Source: Aralia elata
Lineage: Eukaryota > Streptophyta > Magnoliopsida > Apiales > Araliaceae
Length of the DNA: 64,000 nucleotides
Reading direction: 5' to 3'
NCBI GenBank assembly: GCA_034770075.1
Contig: CM068386.1
Location: 40,047,990 to 40,111,989 of the forward strand
The notes under the pieces are model-generated. The model made no database searches and was not told the DNA's origin. It saw nothing but the letters and a program-made list of their open reading frames with translations. Below are positions 24,839 to 36,251 of the stretch, in pieces (within the stretch, counting starts at the first letter, position 1; the number at the start of each line of letters is the position of its first letter). The position numbers and the translations under genes were made by a program.

Positions 24839-25450
24839 TAGTTTACTAGCTAGCATAGGCGTAAATACATCATGGGGTGTTTGTTCGGTGGGAGTTACTC
24901 TTATAAAATTATTCATCTGCAATGATTACTTTCAGTAATATAAAGTATTATAATGACTGTCTTTTGCATGTAATTAAAGATAATAAATTATATGTCATTA
25001 TATAAAGTATCAAGGTATGTATCAACCTTGAATAAAGTTTGGCCATTCAGTTTAGCCTTTCAAGTATGTCTTGTGACTCATAAGTATATCTAGTGATAAT
25101 AAAGTTAAGATATACAAGGTTCGTTGGAACAATAAAGTGATGATTGACGATAAGATAACTAATGAGGACTCAATTTGTATATTATTGGGCCACCAGACTA
25201 CCATATTAAATCCATGTTAATAGAGTTAAGGACCTTTGTGACCATGGTTAGTCCAGTGTCGGTTAAAAGATGCGGTTACCTTCATGATTCAGGGTTTGAG
25301 GCTCTATGGGACCAAATTTACTTTTAGAATAGTTACTAGACCAATGGTTTTATCAAAAGCGCGCATAAAGTTTTAAAATTTCTGATTAGCCTGTAATTTA
25401 TTTTTTATATAAAATTACTTTTCACTTAATCAATATCCCAAGTGGGAGAA
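24839..25450 (+). mobile_element. Ty1/copia 3' internal remnant with polypurine tract
   Basis: Non-coding sequence ends in CCCAAGTGGGAGAA at 25450, the typical copia polypurine tract, followed by a TGTAATAT LTR start. No reverse transcriptase or integrase was recognisable upstream, so only the untranslated tail survives. Confidence 0.55.
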
Positions 25451-26150
25451 TGTAATATTATTTTGTGTGATAATATTAATTATATTTATATAAAACCAAA
25501 CAAATCGATTAGTCTAATTAAGTGCAACATATGAACTCTAATTAAGTCTAATATGGGTTGGCTAGTGTAGGTTATTTAAGTAACCTTTTGGACTTGTGAT
25601 GAGTGAGGCTGTAAAATAAACAAACAGTTCGGGCTTCATTCGTACCCGCTCGACTAAAAGTTCAATTTGAGCTAGACTCGAAATATAAACGATTCAAATA
25701 TGAGCAAATTTTAAAGTTCGATAAATTACTCGAACCTCTTCAAATTTCAATTTTCTGTTGATACTCGGATTATATTCGCTTGAAAAGTTCAAACTACTCG
25801 GGCTCGATTCGAGATCGTGCTCTACTGGGCACTTAAACAAGTCTCAATCAAACTTTGTTTGAGACTTGATAAATTTTATGAATCAAATCTGAGCAACTCA
25901 ATACTCGACTCGAATCGGTTCATTTACACCCCTAACTTGAGTAAGTCCACAAGGTTACTAATTAGGAATAATATAAATAAGGAATTAGGTCATCTCCCTT
26001 AATCCTACACGTTTAAGGATTTCATAATACCAAGAAGGTTATTGAGAATTTCTCATCAAGCCAAAATCTAGGACATCAAAAGAGTAATACATTATTCATC
26101 TAGAAGAGACCAATTACGCTGCTTTCATCATGGATTCCAAACAAGGTACA
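25451..26150 (+). mobile_element. Ty1/copia 3' LTR remnant, split by a hAT-like MITE
   Basis: It begins TGTAATATTATTTTG after the purine tract and continues on both sides of the insert at 25606-25933. The right end is placed only approximately, near the GGATTCCAAACA at 26132-26143. No second LTR is visible. Confidence 0.45.
25606..25933. mobile_element. hAT-like non-autonomous element (328 bp)
   Basis: The ends are inverted: AGGCTGTAAAATAAAC on the left and, on the minus strand from the right, AGGGGTGTAAATGAACC. The interior has TTCGAG/CTCGAA-type words typical of hAT subterminal regions. No clean 8-bp duplication is visible (GATGAGTG against AACTTGAG). The immediate flanks form an inverted repeat, so it sits in the loop of a hairpin. 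Confidence 0.5.
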
Positions 26151-28117
26151 TAATATTATTATTTTCTATATATATTAGGTGTTCTTCTCCTAACTATGTC
26201 TACGTATAGAATTAATTCTTATAGATTAACTCTTATAGTGCATGTATATACATCTTGAATACAGTCTGTTTGGTTGGTAAAAATAAGGTCAGAAAAACTA
26301 AACCAAATGCATTGAAATAAGAGGGGAAAAAATACAATGCATTGAGTTTATGAATTTGAGAAGTGAGTGTAAATAAATTTATGACACGCAAAAATAAAAA
26401 AAAAATTAAGAAACCTCTTGAGCATTCACAAAAATAAAATAAATAATGATGAGCTATAGATTATTCGAAAGATGGCCCAGACATCACTATACACAATATT
26501 AAGAACATAGTTTGATGACCAATTAGTGGCGAAGTAAAAGTCCCACTTTGCTTTTAAAGTATTAGTATGCAAAATTTTAAATTTTGAAATGAATTCATTT
26601 AAATTATGAAAATTTGAATTAAGAATATTTACACTGTTCACGGCTCTCTTGATTAAAATTAAATTAATAATTATTAATTTTAAATTCAAAAATATCACAA
26701 ATTAACTTTAAAAACTAAATTAACGGAATTGAATTTCTTTTTTCATTTTAAACTGAAGGGAGTACTAGTAGAGCTGCTCAGGAAACATTTTTTTTATTTT
26801 TTATCATTCTAAACTTCTTTTTTTGTTGTCAGCGGTCTGTTTCATCAAAATATCAATTAAGGAGATTAAAATAACAATACGAAGATTAAAAAACAAAACA
26901 ATATTAATACTTCTAATTTCTTTTTGAAATGTAAGAGCAGTTTTTGAGATATAATATTAATATAAATTCTTTTAATTTTAATCAGTATAATTATAAATAT
27001 ATAAACTATTTAAAGAATATTACTATTAGTTAAAGTTTTAATGTTTTAAAGTTTAATAAATTAATTTAAATTAAAATTTAAAAATATCTCAAGTTAACTT
27101 AAAATGGGTAGAACTGCTTTAATATTTTGAAATAAATCGAATAAAATATGCACACAACCAGATCTAAATCAGTACTCCTAACTACCATACAAGGTTATTT
27201 AAATTGAAGATTCCCCCATCTACTTTCACACGTTCAGGGTTATGTTATGGGCTAGGCTAGTGTCCATGGCTCCATGCTATTTTTCTTATACCTTTTGACT
27301 TGAATCATTTAATAATATTGATATCAATGTCTCCTTTAGGTAATTTTAATTTGATATACGAATTTAAATTAAATCTTTTCTGCCGATGAATTTGTCGGTG
27401 GTAGATAATAACTTTGTAAAAAAATTCAATTTATAAAACTTGTAAAAATCAAAGATGTAATTTTATTTTTTTTCTAGTACTGTAATAATGTAAGGCGTCT
27501 GAGAATTTTTGATAACTAAATAAAAGTTTTCAAGAGTAATGTTCTTGGATGTAAAATGACTTGTGGGAGAAATTAATTTAATGTTTGGAAATTAAAGATT
27601 CATTTGGTAACTGATTCTATTTTCATTTTTCTACCTTTTTAACTCTGTTTATATATTTTTTTACTTTCACTTACTTCCATAAGTGGATTAATAATAAATC
27701 AAAAAATATTGTTTGATAATTATATTTAAATATTATGTTTATCTTTTGTAATAGAGAAATGAACTTCTAAATTTCGTTGTTGATTAGATTCGATGTCTGA
27801 ATTTCATTAAAATTAAAATGGTTCCATGAATTGCCGAAATTGAAGCCACAATTTTTTGGTGCATTCACTTTTTTGCAGCCAAGATAGGTTTTAATTTCAC
27901 TTTTTGAGAAGTAAAAATTGTTAGCAAATAATGTTTTTTTACTATCAAGTTCAAATTAAAATAATAAAAGTAAGAATAAAAATTAAAAATAGAGATAATT
28001 ACCAAACGAGCCCTAAATTTACGTATAAAATCGTTCATATTCATTCGTTGTTGTTTTTTATAACATCTGAAAAGCATGTCTTGAATCCAACGCAAGGCAA
28101 CTAAAAATTTGATGATG

Positions 28118-28150
<33 letters not shown>

Positions 28151-30264
28151 CTCCATAAAATGTTTTTAAAATCATTTGCCAAACACATTTTAATTTTATA
28201 TGGAAGTACATTCTCAAATAACTCTATTCATAATTGCTAGGGAAAAAATAACTCTATTCATAAAAGTCATAGCTCCACCGAACCGGCAAGTGAGGTAAGC
28301 AAAGAACGGGTACAACATACAATATTAACATAAAACTACATTAATAAATTAAAAAAAAATAGAATATATATGGGCCCATCGTGACATTATCTTAAACCAA
28401 TTGTCGATGTCATGACAAAAGTTCTTTCACTTTAGGAGTGAAGGTGAAATATAGCTAAGGTACTTGAGCGTAAGCATTATAAATAATGGGAGCTTCATTA
28501 CATGATCTAAGAATTTATAATTTATAATTTTTTAGTGATGGTAAATCTTCATAAGAATCTTTATAGATTAAAATAAACATTTTACGGAATGTAAACAATA
28601 TATAAATACTTGGTGCATATATTACTATACAAACTACTTGCACCAAGTAAATTTATACTTGGTTCATTTTTATGTTTGAAATGTTTATTTTTAGAGTCAA
28701 GAAATCGAAGTATCTATTTTTAGATATGTGTCATAATATAGTTCATAAAAAGCATATTAGGGTTGATATGATCATTATTAAAATACATAAAGTTTACTAT
28801 TAAAGTCAAGGTTAATGATTTAGAAATTTTAAATGCATTTTCTTCGTTATAAATTTTAAAAAATAATTAAGTTAACATTAAAAGTCGACTAGAACGAATA
28901 AAATAAAACGAAAGGAGTAATAAATTATGTTTTGATGATTTCAAAATAAATCATTGTTTTTGCGAAACTTTGAACTTTATACATTTATTAGTATTTATTA
29001 TTACTCTGTAAATGAGGCGGTGATTTTGATTTTGATATGGAGTCAGGGATGAAGAATCACCGAGTTATATGTGGGGAAGGGGGATAGATGTCCCAAATCT
29101 ACCCCTAACCCGCCCTGAATAGTTATATATTAATATATAATATTTAAGTCCTTATATATTTACATAATTAATTACACAATTAACGAGTCTCTAAAATAAT
29201 TACTAATTAATAACCAATGTTATTGGTCGTTGATAATGTCAGAGTAATAATTATATTGTCAAAGCAATAAGTGTTAGTAAAAAATTAAATGTAGTTGAAA
29301 CAAATGTGTAAGCGTCGTTAAATACATATTTACTCTAGCAACATAATTATATTGCTATAATATTATCAACAATCATGTTATTTCTCTTTAGGTTAACTGT
29401 ATATATGACTCCCGAAGTATGCACCCTTTTACACTTGGTATCCCGAGGTTTAAAAACCCACATCCCGCTACCCCAACTTTGTTTAAGTAAGCACGATAGA
29501 CCCTGGAGTAAAATTCCAGTGAAATTTTCACAAGAAAATTGACATTTGCGTGGAACATGGTAGAAATATACGTACGGATTGATCGTATTTAACTTATTTT
29601 GAAATACTAAATTGGTATAAACCTTAACTATACACATATGAAAGTACCAATACATAAAATTAACTTAAATAAAATAGTTTAACCATACTAATTAACCCAA
29701 TAATAATTAACTCAAATAAATAATCCAAATAAATTTTACTATAATTGGAGGAGAGAAACAAAAGATATTATAAAACTCATTTATTTCTAAATCTTCATAT
29801 CCATCTTTTCTCTTCACACCCTCGAAGCTCTCCATCACAATCACACATTTTATTTATGTGAGAATTTTGTAGAAAACTTATTTTAGAAAAGTAGGTTTAT
29901 TCAATGATTTCGCGTGCATGTGTGCGATGTATGCATGATGCTAAATGTAATTCTTGTGCGTATTGTTGTGTTGTATTTAGGGTATCCCTTTTACCTTTAT
30001 TTATAGAGTTAGTCTTTGGGTACAAGAAAACTTAAAATATTGGTTTATGGTACAAATTATGCTTGGTTTGATTTACCAAACACAAAAGAGATCATATCCT
30101 AGTTGCCTATTTTGTCGCGCGATAAAACAGACTTAAAAAATCGGTTCTCTAAGTAGAGACTAGTTATGACGCATGGCAAAACAGGCTCGCTAACAAAATA
30201 GGATATAAGAATAAGAGTGCACTTTATCCAAATAGATTTGTAATATGATCCCTTCTTACTCGCT
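26151..30264. other. AT-rich intergenic DNA
   Basis: No gene was recognised. It contains an ATA/AAT microsatellite at 28119-28149 and diverged MITE-like stretches near 26940-27150 and 28850-28920. A GC-richer block at 29407-29575 (CTCCCGAAGTATGCACCC, CCCTGGAGTAAAATTCC) reads like a decayed dispersed repeat. Open frames of 60-107 codons here are chance. Confidence 0.5.
28119..28149. repeat. ATA/AAT microsatellite
   Basis: About ten uninterrupted trinucleotide repeats. Confidence 0.9.
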
Positions 30265-30663
30265 CATCTCCAACGGTAGTAATAAAAAAATCTTTTCAAA
30301 TTGAAATTTGTTGATTTACGTAGTAATTTGAAGAGTATTATTTATTATTTTAATATTTTGTGTTTCATCAGTCTCTTCAATTCAATTAATACAATATGAT
30401 AAATAAATAAATAAAAATTTTAAATGAGTTGTACATTAAACTCATCAAGCAAAATAAATATTTTTAGCCTTTTTCATATGATTTTGATTCTCCCAAAATA
30501 AAATAAACATTTTAAAGAGGTAAGGTCAACTTACCAGTTCTGAAGAGAGAGAATGAGGTTGCAGATTTGATGACCAAGGTCGGAGAGGCTGTTGAAAATA
30601 ATTTTTCTGATGTGGCTCACATATTTGAGTATTTTAAAGTGATTGAATAGGTTGTTGGAGATG
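30265..30663. mobile_element. Possible MITE with CATCTCCAAC inverted ends
   Basis: CATCTCCAAC at 30265-30274 is matched inverted by GTTGGAGATG at 30654-30663. The length of about 400 bp and the AT-rich interior suit a MITE. No target duplication could be confirmed. Confidence 0.4.
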
Positions 30664-30819
30664 TTCTTATCTTGAGAGTTTCGTTTGGATATGTTGTCAG
30701 TCCCGTAACTCTAAATAATTTAAAAATTATGGTCAAATAAGGTGAGAATATTAAAATGTCGCACTTTTGAGAATCACCTCAAAAATGCAACATGAAGGAG
30801 CCAGGAGAATTATAAATAT

Positions 30820-31764
30820 TTGAAGTTTGTTAACTCTACGAAAACTGATGAGGACATGCTTAGCTTGGACAAGGGTGGAGCCTATGTAGCGGATCCGGTA
30901 CGAGTTCCAGTTGGACCAGTGACGAGAGCACGAGCAAAACGCTTCAGGGAAGGGCTTAATGGATTTATTCAAGAAGCTTGGAATGATAAGAATGCGAGTT
31001 CAAATGCGTTGGAGTTGGGACCTAAGTTCGTAAATGTGCTACAAGTGAGGGATCCAAGTCATGAAGCAAAAGAAGCAAAAATTCAAAATTTAGGTTCGAG
31101 CGCCTAGGCGCTTGCCAAATGTGGGAGATACTGCAACTCAGCGCCTAAGGCGCTCCAAACAGAACAAATCCAAGCGCCTAGGCGCTTGGGCCATGACACG
31201 GATTCCAATGACGTGTTTTGATCAGATTTCTTTCCTTAATTTTAGGGATTTCAGTATATTTTCATAATTCTATTGTAATTTGGATATTTTAAGATAGAAT
31301 TTAGATTCCAAATCAATTGTTATTTTCTTTATGGATTATAGGGTTTTATAGTTAGTATAAATAAGTTTTATGCTTGTAATTCAAGACAGATATAATATTA
31401 CTCAGAGTTTATTCATACTTGAGAGTTATTCTCTACTTTTGGTTCTTTGAAGAATTTCTAAGTTAATTTCTTAGTTTTTATTTTGAGATTCATATTTAAC
31501 TTATCATATAACAAATCATAGTTGTGTGTGGCGTTATTCTACTGCATCATACAATCATACGGAGATTATCGTTTTCCATCTAAACGAGGGTCTAAGTGTT
31601 AGTGTTTCATCCTACGTGAATTCAATTGCTTCATCGAATTTATCAAGATTCTCGTCTCTAAATAGACGTTGAGTTAAGATATCGAGAGAGTTCCATCAAA
31701 GTTGCTTACTAAAAACGATCCGGACGACGACCACCTCACGCAAACGTGCCGTGAAATCTATCGA
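30820..31764 (+). mobile_element. Ty3/gypsy pol end and LTR fragment
   Basis: The frame at 30820-31107 encodes VPVGPVTRARAKRF and a short tail. This is the usual last coding segment of one gypsy lineage, which extends into the 3' LTR. It is followed by three GC-rich palindromes and by an LTR end (GATCCGGACGACGACCACCT, CACGCAAACGTGCCGTG) that matches the end of the LTRs at 45630 and 59902 read on the minus strand. The LTR end TATCA is changed to TATCG near 31764. The rest of the element is absent, so this is a truncated LTR or a solo LTR with an unclear left edge. Confidence 0.65.
31099..31186. repeat. Three GC-rich palindromes AGCGCCTAGGCGCT type
   Basis: AGCGCCTAGGCGCT at 31099-31112, GCGCCTAAGGCGC at 31141-31153 and AAGCGCCTAGGCGCTT near 31172-31187, within an AT-rich LTR. 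Confidence 0.85.
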
Positions 31765-32952
31765 AAACACTTTTAAGAAGTAGAGGTTTTAGTCTCGAAA
31801 ACAAAAAATAAAATAAATTTCATACCACACAAGGAGTCTACTTATTTAAAAGATTATGGCCTTAAACGTAATTTACTACATATATTATTCGTTGTTATGG
31901 GAATATGGGAGTCATAAAATTAGTCCACAAGCCAGCTTTTCTTTTCTTCTTTTTCAAGGTGTGGGACCCACCGCCACTTTACTGAAGTCAGAGAAACAGA
32001 GGTACTCGGACACAAACTTCGAAATTATGGATCCCGTATGTGTTTGTCTACCGTACTATGATGGTACGTCACCCCTAATCCAACCATTGATAACCTGGAA
32101 TAAACGATACTTATTATAATATAATAAGTCAAGAAACTATTCATTACACAATTGAATTAAATTAATTTGATTCATCTGGTTAGTTCAAATGAATTAACTC
32201 AAATTAAGTTAATAAATTAATATTATTCATTAAATTTACATTAATGAATTGTTCATTAAATTTTTATTTTTCATTCTATTCACTTTCTCTCATTATTATA
32301 TTAATTATTTATCTTCCTTTTCCATTTCTTATTAAGTAGCAAAATCTAAAATTAATTCTAACAATTTTTAACTTCATTAATATGTAACTTCAAAATTTTA
32401 ATAATATAAATTGAATGAAAAATATATTTAATTATTCATATTTTAAAATTTATGAAAATGCATATTTCTCTATATATTACTTATACACGTTCATTACAAA
32501 AATATATATATAATTAATATTACGTATCCACATACTCACACGAACATGTGTGTGTGTGTGTATATATATATAATGGATAAAAGATATAAATACTCATTAA
32601 CTTTCTTTAATTCCTTTCTTTTCATAAAACTAAGTTGGCATTGCGATGTAGCTTAACACTACCACTTTGTATGCATAAAATAGAATCCTACAAAAATAAT
32701 TAATATAAATTCTTAACTTCTTTTTTTATTAATTTTTTTAATACTTACATGTTTTTTTTTAATTTTTGAGAAATATAATTAATATATAACTTATAAAATT
32801 AGCAAAAATACCTCTAAAATTTTAATATTTAATAAAACATAATACAAATAAAATCTTTTTAAAACTATTTTAAGCGTCGTAGGCTTGTAACTCATAAATA
32901 GCCAAGAAGCCTAACGACTCTTTATTAGGGGGGCCACGTTATATAGGAATGA
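31765..32952. other. AT-rich intergenic DNA
   Basis: No gene was recognised. It includes a TG/TA dinucleotide run near 32547-32572. Confidence 0.5.
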
Positions 32953-32960
32953 TATTTCTA

Positions 32961-33111
32961 GGAAACTGATATTTTCACATCACTTTTTGATATTTTCACA
33001 TGAAAAGTGTCGCTATAGATGTATAGCGACGGGAAAAACTGTCGCTATAGGATCTATAACGACACTTTTTATGTGAAAATATCATTTTCTGTTGTGAAAA
33101 TATCAGTTTCC
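32961..33111. mobile_element. Mutator-like MITE (151 bp) with 8-bp target duplication
   Basis: Perfect terminal inverted repeats GGAAACTGATATTTTCACA and TGTGAAAATATCAGTTTCC. Flanks TATTTCTA (32953-32960) and TATTTCTA (33113-33120) are identical, extendable to 9 bp with one mismatch, as Mutator-type insertion gives. The interior holds the palindromic words GTCGCTATAG and CTATAGCGAC. Confidence 0.8.
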
Positions 33112-33161
33112 GTATTTCTAAGTCTAGCACATGGAATAAGCTGCCTAGCCAATGAGAGCCC

Positions 33162-33407
33162 TTCTACGGCGACCGTGCATGCCGACCGACTTGGGTGACC
33201 GGCTAAATTGTTTTTTTTTTGTTTTGACTCCCAAATAATTTATATGATTTATTGGAACTAAATTTTTTATAAAAAACAGTGATTTAGGTGTAATATAAAT
33301 TTTAATTCCAATAAATCATATAAATTATTTGGGAGTCAAAACCAAAAAAAAAAAAAAAAAATTTGGCCGGTCACCCAAGCCGGTCGGCATGCACGGTCAC
33401 CGTAGAA
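33162..33407. mobile_element. Foldback MITE (246 bp)
   Basis: Near-perfect long inverted repeats: TTCTACGGCGACCGTGCATG on the left and the inverted match at the right end. These continue inward through GGTGACCGGC, a poly-T/poly-A pair and GACTCCCAAATAATTTATAT. Almost the whole element folds into one hairpin with a short loop near 33280. No clear target duplication was seen. It lies 50 bp from the preceding MITE. Confidence 0.75.
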
Positions 33408-36039
33408 TTATTGTATGATTAATATTCCCTCCTATCATACTTATATGATTAGTACTCTGTCCTATCAAATAAATTGTTCAATTTTAATTTTTTTTACGTC
33501 AAAAGTCATTATTTTTAATATTATTTTTTTATCAAAATATAACTAAAGAAATTATAATCACTAGTTAATTATAAACACATTACATGTGTAGAGAATAGGA
33601 GAAAGAGAATAGAAATGAAAAAATAATTGTCTGTTTAACAGAATTAATAGGCATAAAAAAGACTAAAAAAAAAAAACTTCACAAAATTACTAACACTAAA
33701 AAGCAGTTACTTTTAATTTACTATTAACATTGTTTTCCTACAAAATTATTATATATGTTGGTACATATACAAAAGTACACTTTTAAATAAAATATGTATT
33801 TAATTGTTATTAGTTAATATCCGCCTGTCAACTCTTTCTCCGAAGTGATTATGGTAAATTTCGTGGACAAAACTTTTTAAGGAGAAAAGAATGTAACATT
33901 TTGTTTTTTTTTTAATTTTTATTTTAGTTGATTAACCGAAGAAAAAAAATTTAACAAGATGAGGTTCAATTTAATATGATTTCTGTTATATATTTGCAAT
34001 TTTTTTTTGTTAAATTATAATTGTGACGTATATTAATATATGACATTGGAGAGAATTATAGGGTTAACCCACCATATTATATATATGATTAAAATATTAT
34101 TAATAATAATTATCCAATTAACATTAAAAAAATTGACATAGAAGTCGTATAATATATCATTTTTTATTTCATTTAATAGTATCTAATCTAACTCACTAAT
34201 TTAATACTTTTTCATCCTTAAATATAGAATTAAGTTTGACTTTTTAAAATTAATTTATTATATTTTTAAATTTAAAATTATGTCATTTATTTAACTTTTA
34301 AAAATAACAAATCTTGTAAATATTTTTTGAAATAATTTTAAAAGACTAAAATATATTGAATATATTCCTTTAAAGAATATGAACATTATTCATTCCAAAT
34401 TATTAATAGATCCAGCCAAAAAGATGGTCGATTGTAGCCAAAAAAACTAGTAAACCTCATAATTATTCCTAAAACACAAACATAAAAATATCAATAAATT
34501 TTAGATTTGACCAATTATTCAAAGCATGTATCCGAATAACATACCGTCACTAATCATCTCACATCTAACTCTAAACAGAACTACCATCACGGACCACACT
34601 AATAATATATCTTTCGTATCAATAAAAATCTTGTAATTAATAGTATTATTTATATAGTTTATAATTATTATAATTGTATTGTTTAAAATTAAATTCAAAT
34701 AAAGTTTGTATTCAAAAATAATTAAAATTAACTTTAAAAAATTAATATTAATTTTATATTTGAGAAAAAAAAGTAATATTATTTATGAGACATTTTTAAA
34801 TAAAGTCAATTCAATTTAGTTTTTAAAAAAATTTATACATGAATGAACTAATATCATAACTAATCACAATTATACATTTAATTTTCTATCCATTTTTTGG
34901 GATTAAGATCGTCTTTATTATACATTTCACTTAAATTTTTTTAATACATATTTATTTATTGATAGAAATATTATATATTTTACATCATAATAAAATTGAT
35001 CACAAATAGCTGTTTTGTTGTTAAGATTGCTAAAAAAAATACTCTCTCTCTCTCTCTCTTCCATATTATTTGATTATTTTAAATTTTTTTAAGTGAATTT
35101 AAAAGATTTTTAAAGTCAAAATTGACATAAATTCTTTTAATTTTGATTAATACAATGATGAATATCTTAAACTATTTAGAAATTATTACTCGTTGTAAGT
35201 TTTATTATTTCATAATTTTTAATGAGTCATCTTAATTTTGAGTTTTAAAATGTCTTAAGTTGATTTTCAAAAGTCAATAATAATCATATAATTTGAAACG
35301 AAAGGAGTATTTATATCACTTAATATATATATAGACAAAAACTGAGTAAAATGTATACCGAAGGAATCCTAATCTATACTCCGTCGGATCCCATGAGCAA
35401 AGTATAATTTGTACATATATTAAAAAAAATAAAAACAGAAAGAAGAGAATAAAGTACTTCTAGGTTTTTTATACTAATAGACCTTACTAAATGACATATT
35501 TACCCTACACTTTATATACTTTATCTTATTCTTTTTGAGGATCAAAAATTTGTTCTTATAACCACCTTGTCTAGGAGTTTTTTAGCCGTAGAAACGAAAG
35601 TTAAATAAGAGAAAGGAAGAGAAGATAAAATTTTACTTTTTTTTTCTCTAATTTTCTTCTCAAAAGTGAGAAAAGTTTTTTTGACTCAAAATACAATCAC
35701 TTTCCTTAACTATTTTTTCTCTTCTCTTTTATTGAAAAACCCAAAAATGTCATTTTTTTTATTTTCCTTCATTTTTTTTTTCTCTAAACTAAAACTCAAA
35801 TACAGGGGTTAATTCTTTTAACGACGGAAGAAATATATTTATATTAATTTATAAGTTATGTCATGGCATCAGTTAAGAATTTACATATTTTAATGTAACA
35901 TATGCACAAGAAGTCAAGAACTCTAAACAAAAATAAATAAATAAATAAAATTCCAGTCCCCCGCTCTTCTTTCTAGAACCCTTCTCTCTCTCTCCTCCAT
36001 TTTTCTTTCTTTAGAAACCCTGCCTGTCCCCATTGTCTC
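33408..36039. other. AT-rich upstream intergenic DNA
   Basis: No gene was recognised. A half Stowaway-like end is seen near 33456-33500, and a decayed MITE at about 35041-35312 has the right end AATTTGAAACGAAAGGAGTA while its left end is replaced by a CT microsatellite. The last 600 bp are pyrimidine-rich. Confidence 0.5.
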
Positions 36040-36251
36040 TTACTTTATTAAGCTTCCCATACACAGTGCTTCTCTCTCTCTCTCTTCTTTAGGAAGCTTT
36101 CTTTTTCTAACATATTCTCTCACTAAACACTTGCAAAGCTGCTCAATACATATACATATATATATATATACACACTTAAAAATCATAGCACTATCTTTTG
36201 GTGCAATGTAGACTGATTTTATCATTTTAATCACCAAATAATAACTCAAAA
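36040..36251 (+). promoter_or_regulatory. Probable core promoter and 5' leader of the ARM-repeat gene
   Basis: CT microsatellite at 36071-36084 and a TA-rich stretch at 36149-36171 lie upstream of the start codon. CT-rich leaders are common in plant genes. The TA run is too repetitive to name a TATA box, and no transcription start can be fixed. Confidence 0.35.

Noticed and set aside
25817..26002. Open frame in the hAT-like insert
   Set aside because: It crosses the element edge and consists of subterminal repeat words.
29347..29655. 102-codon minus-strand frame over a GC-richer block
   Set aside because: It resembles a decayed dispersed repeat; no protein motif supports a gene.
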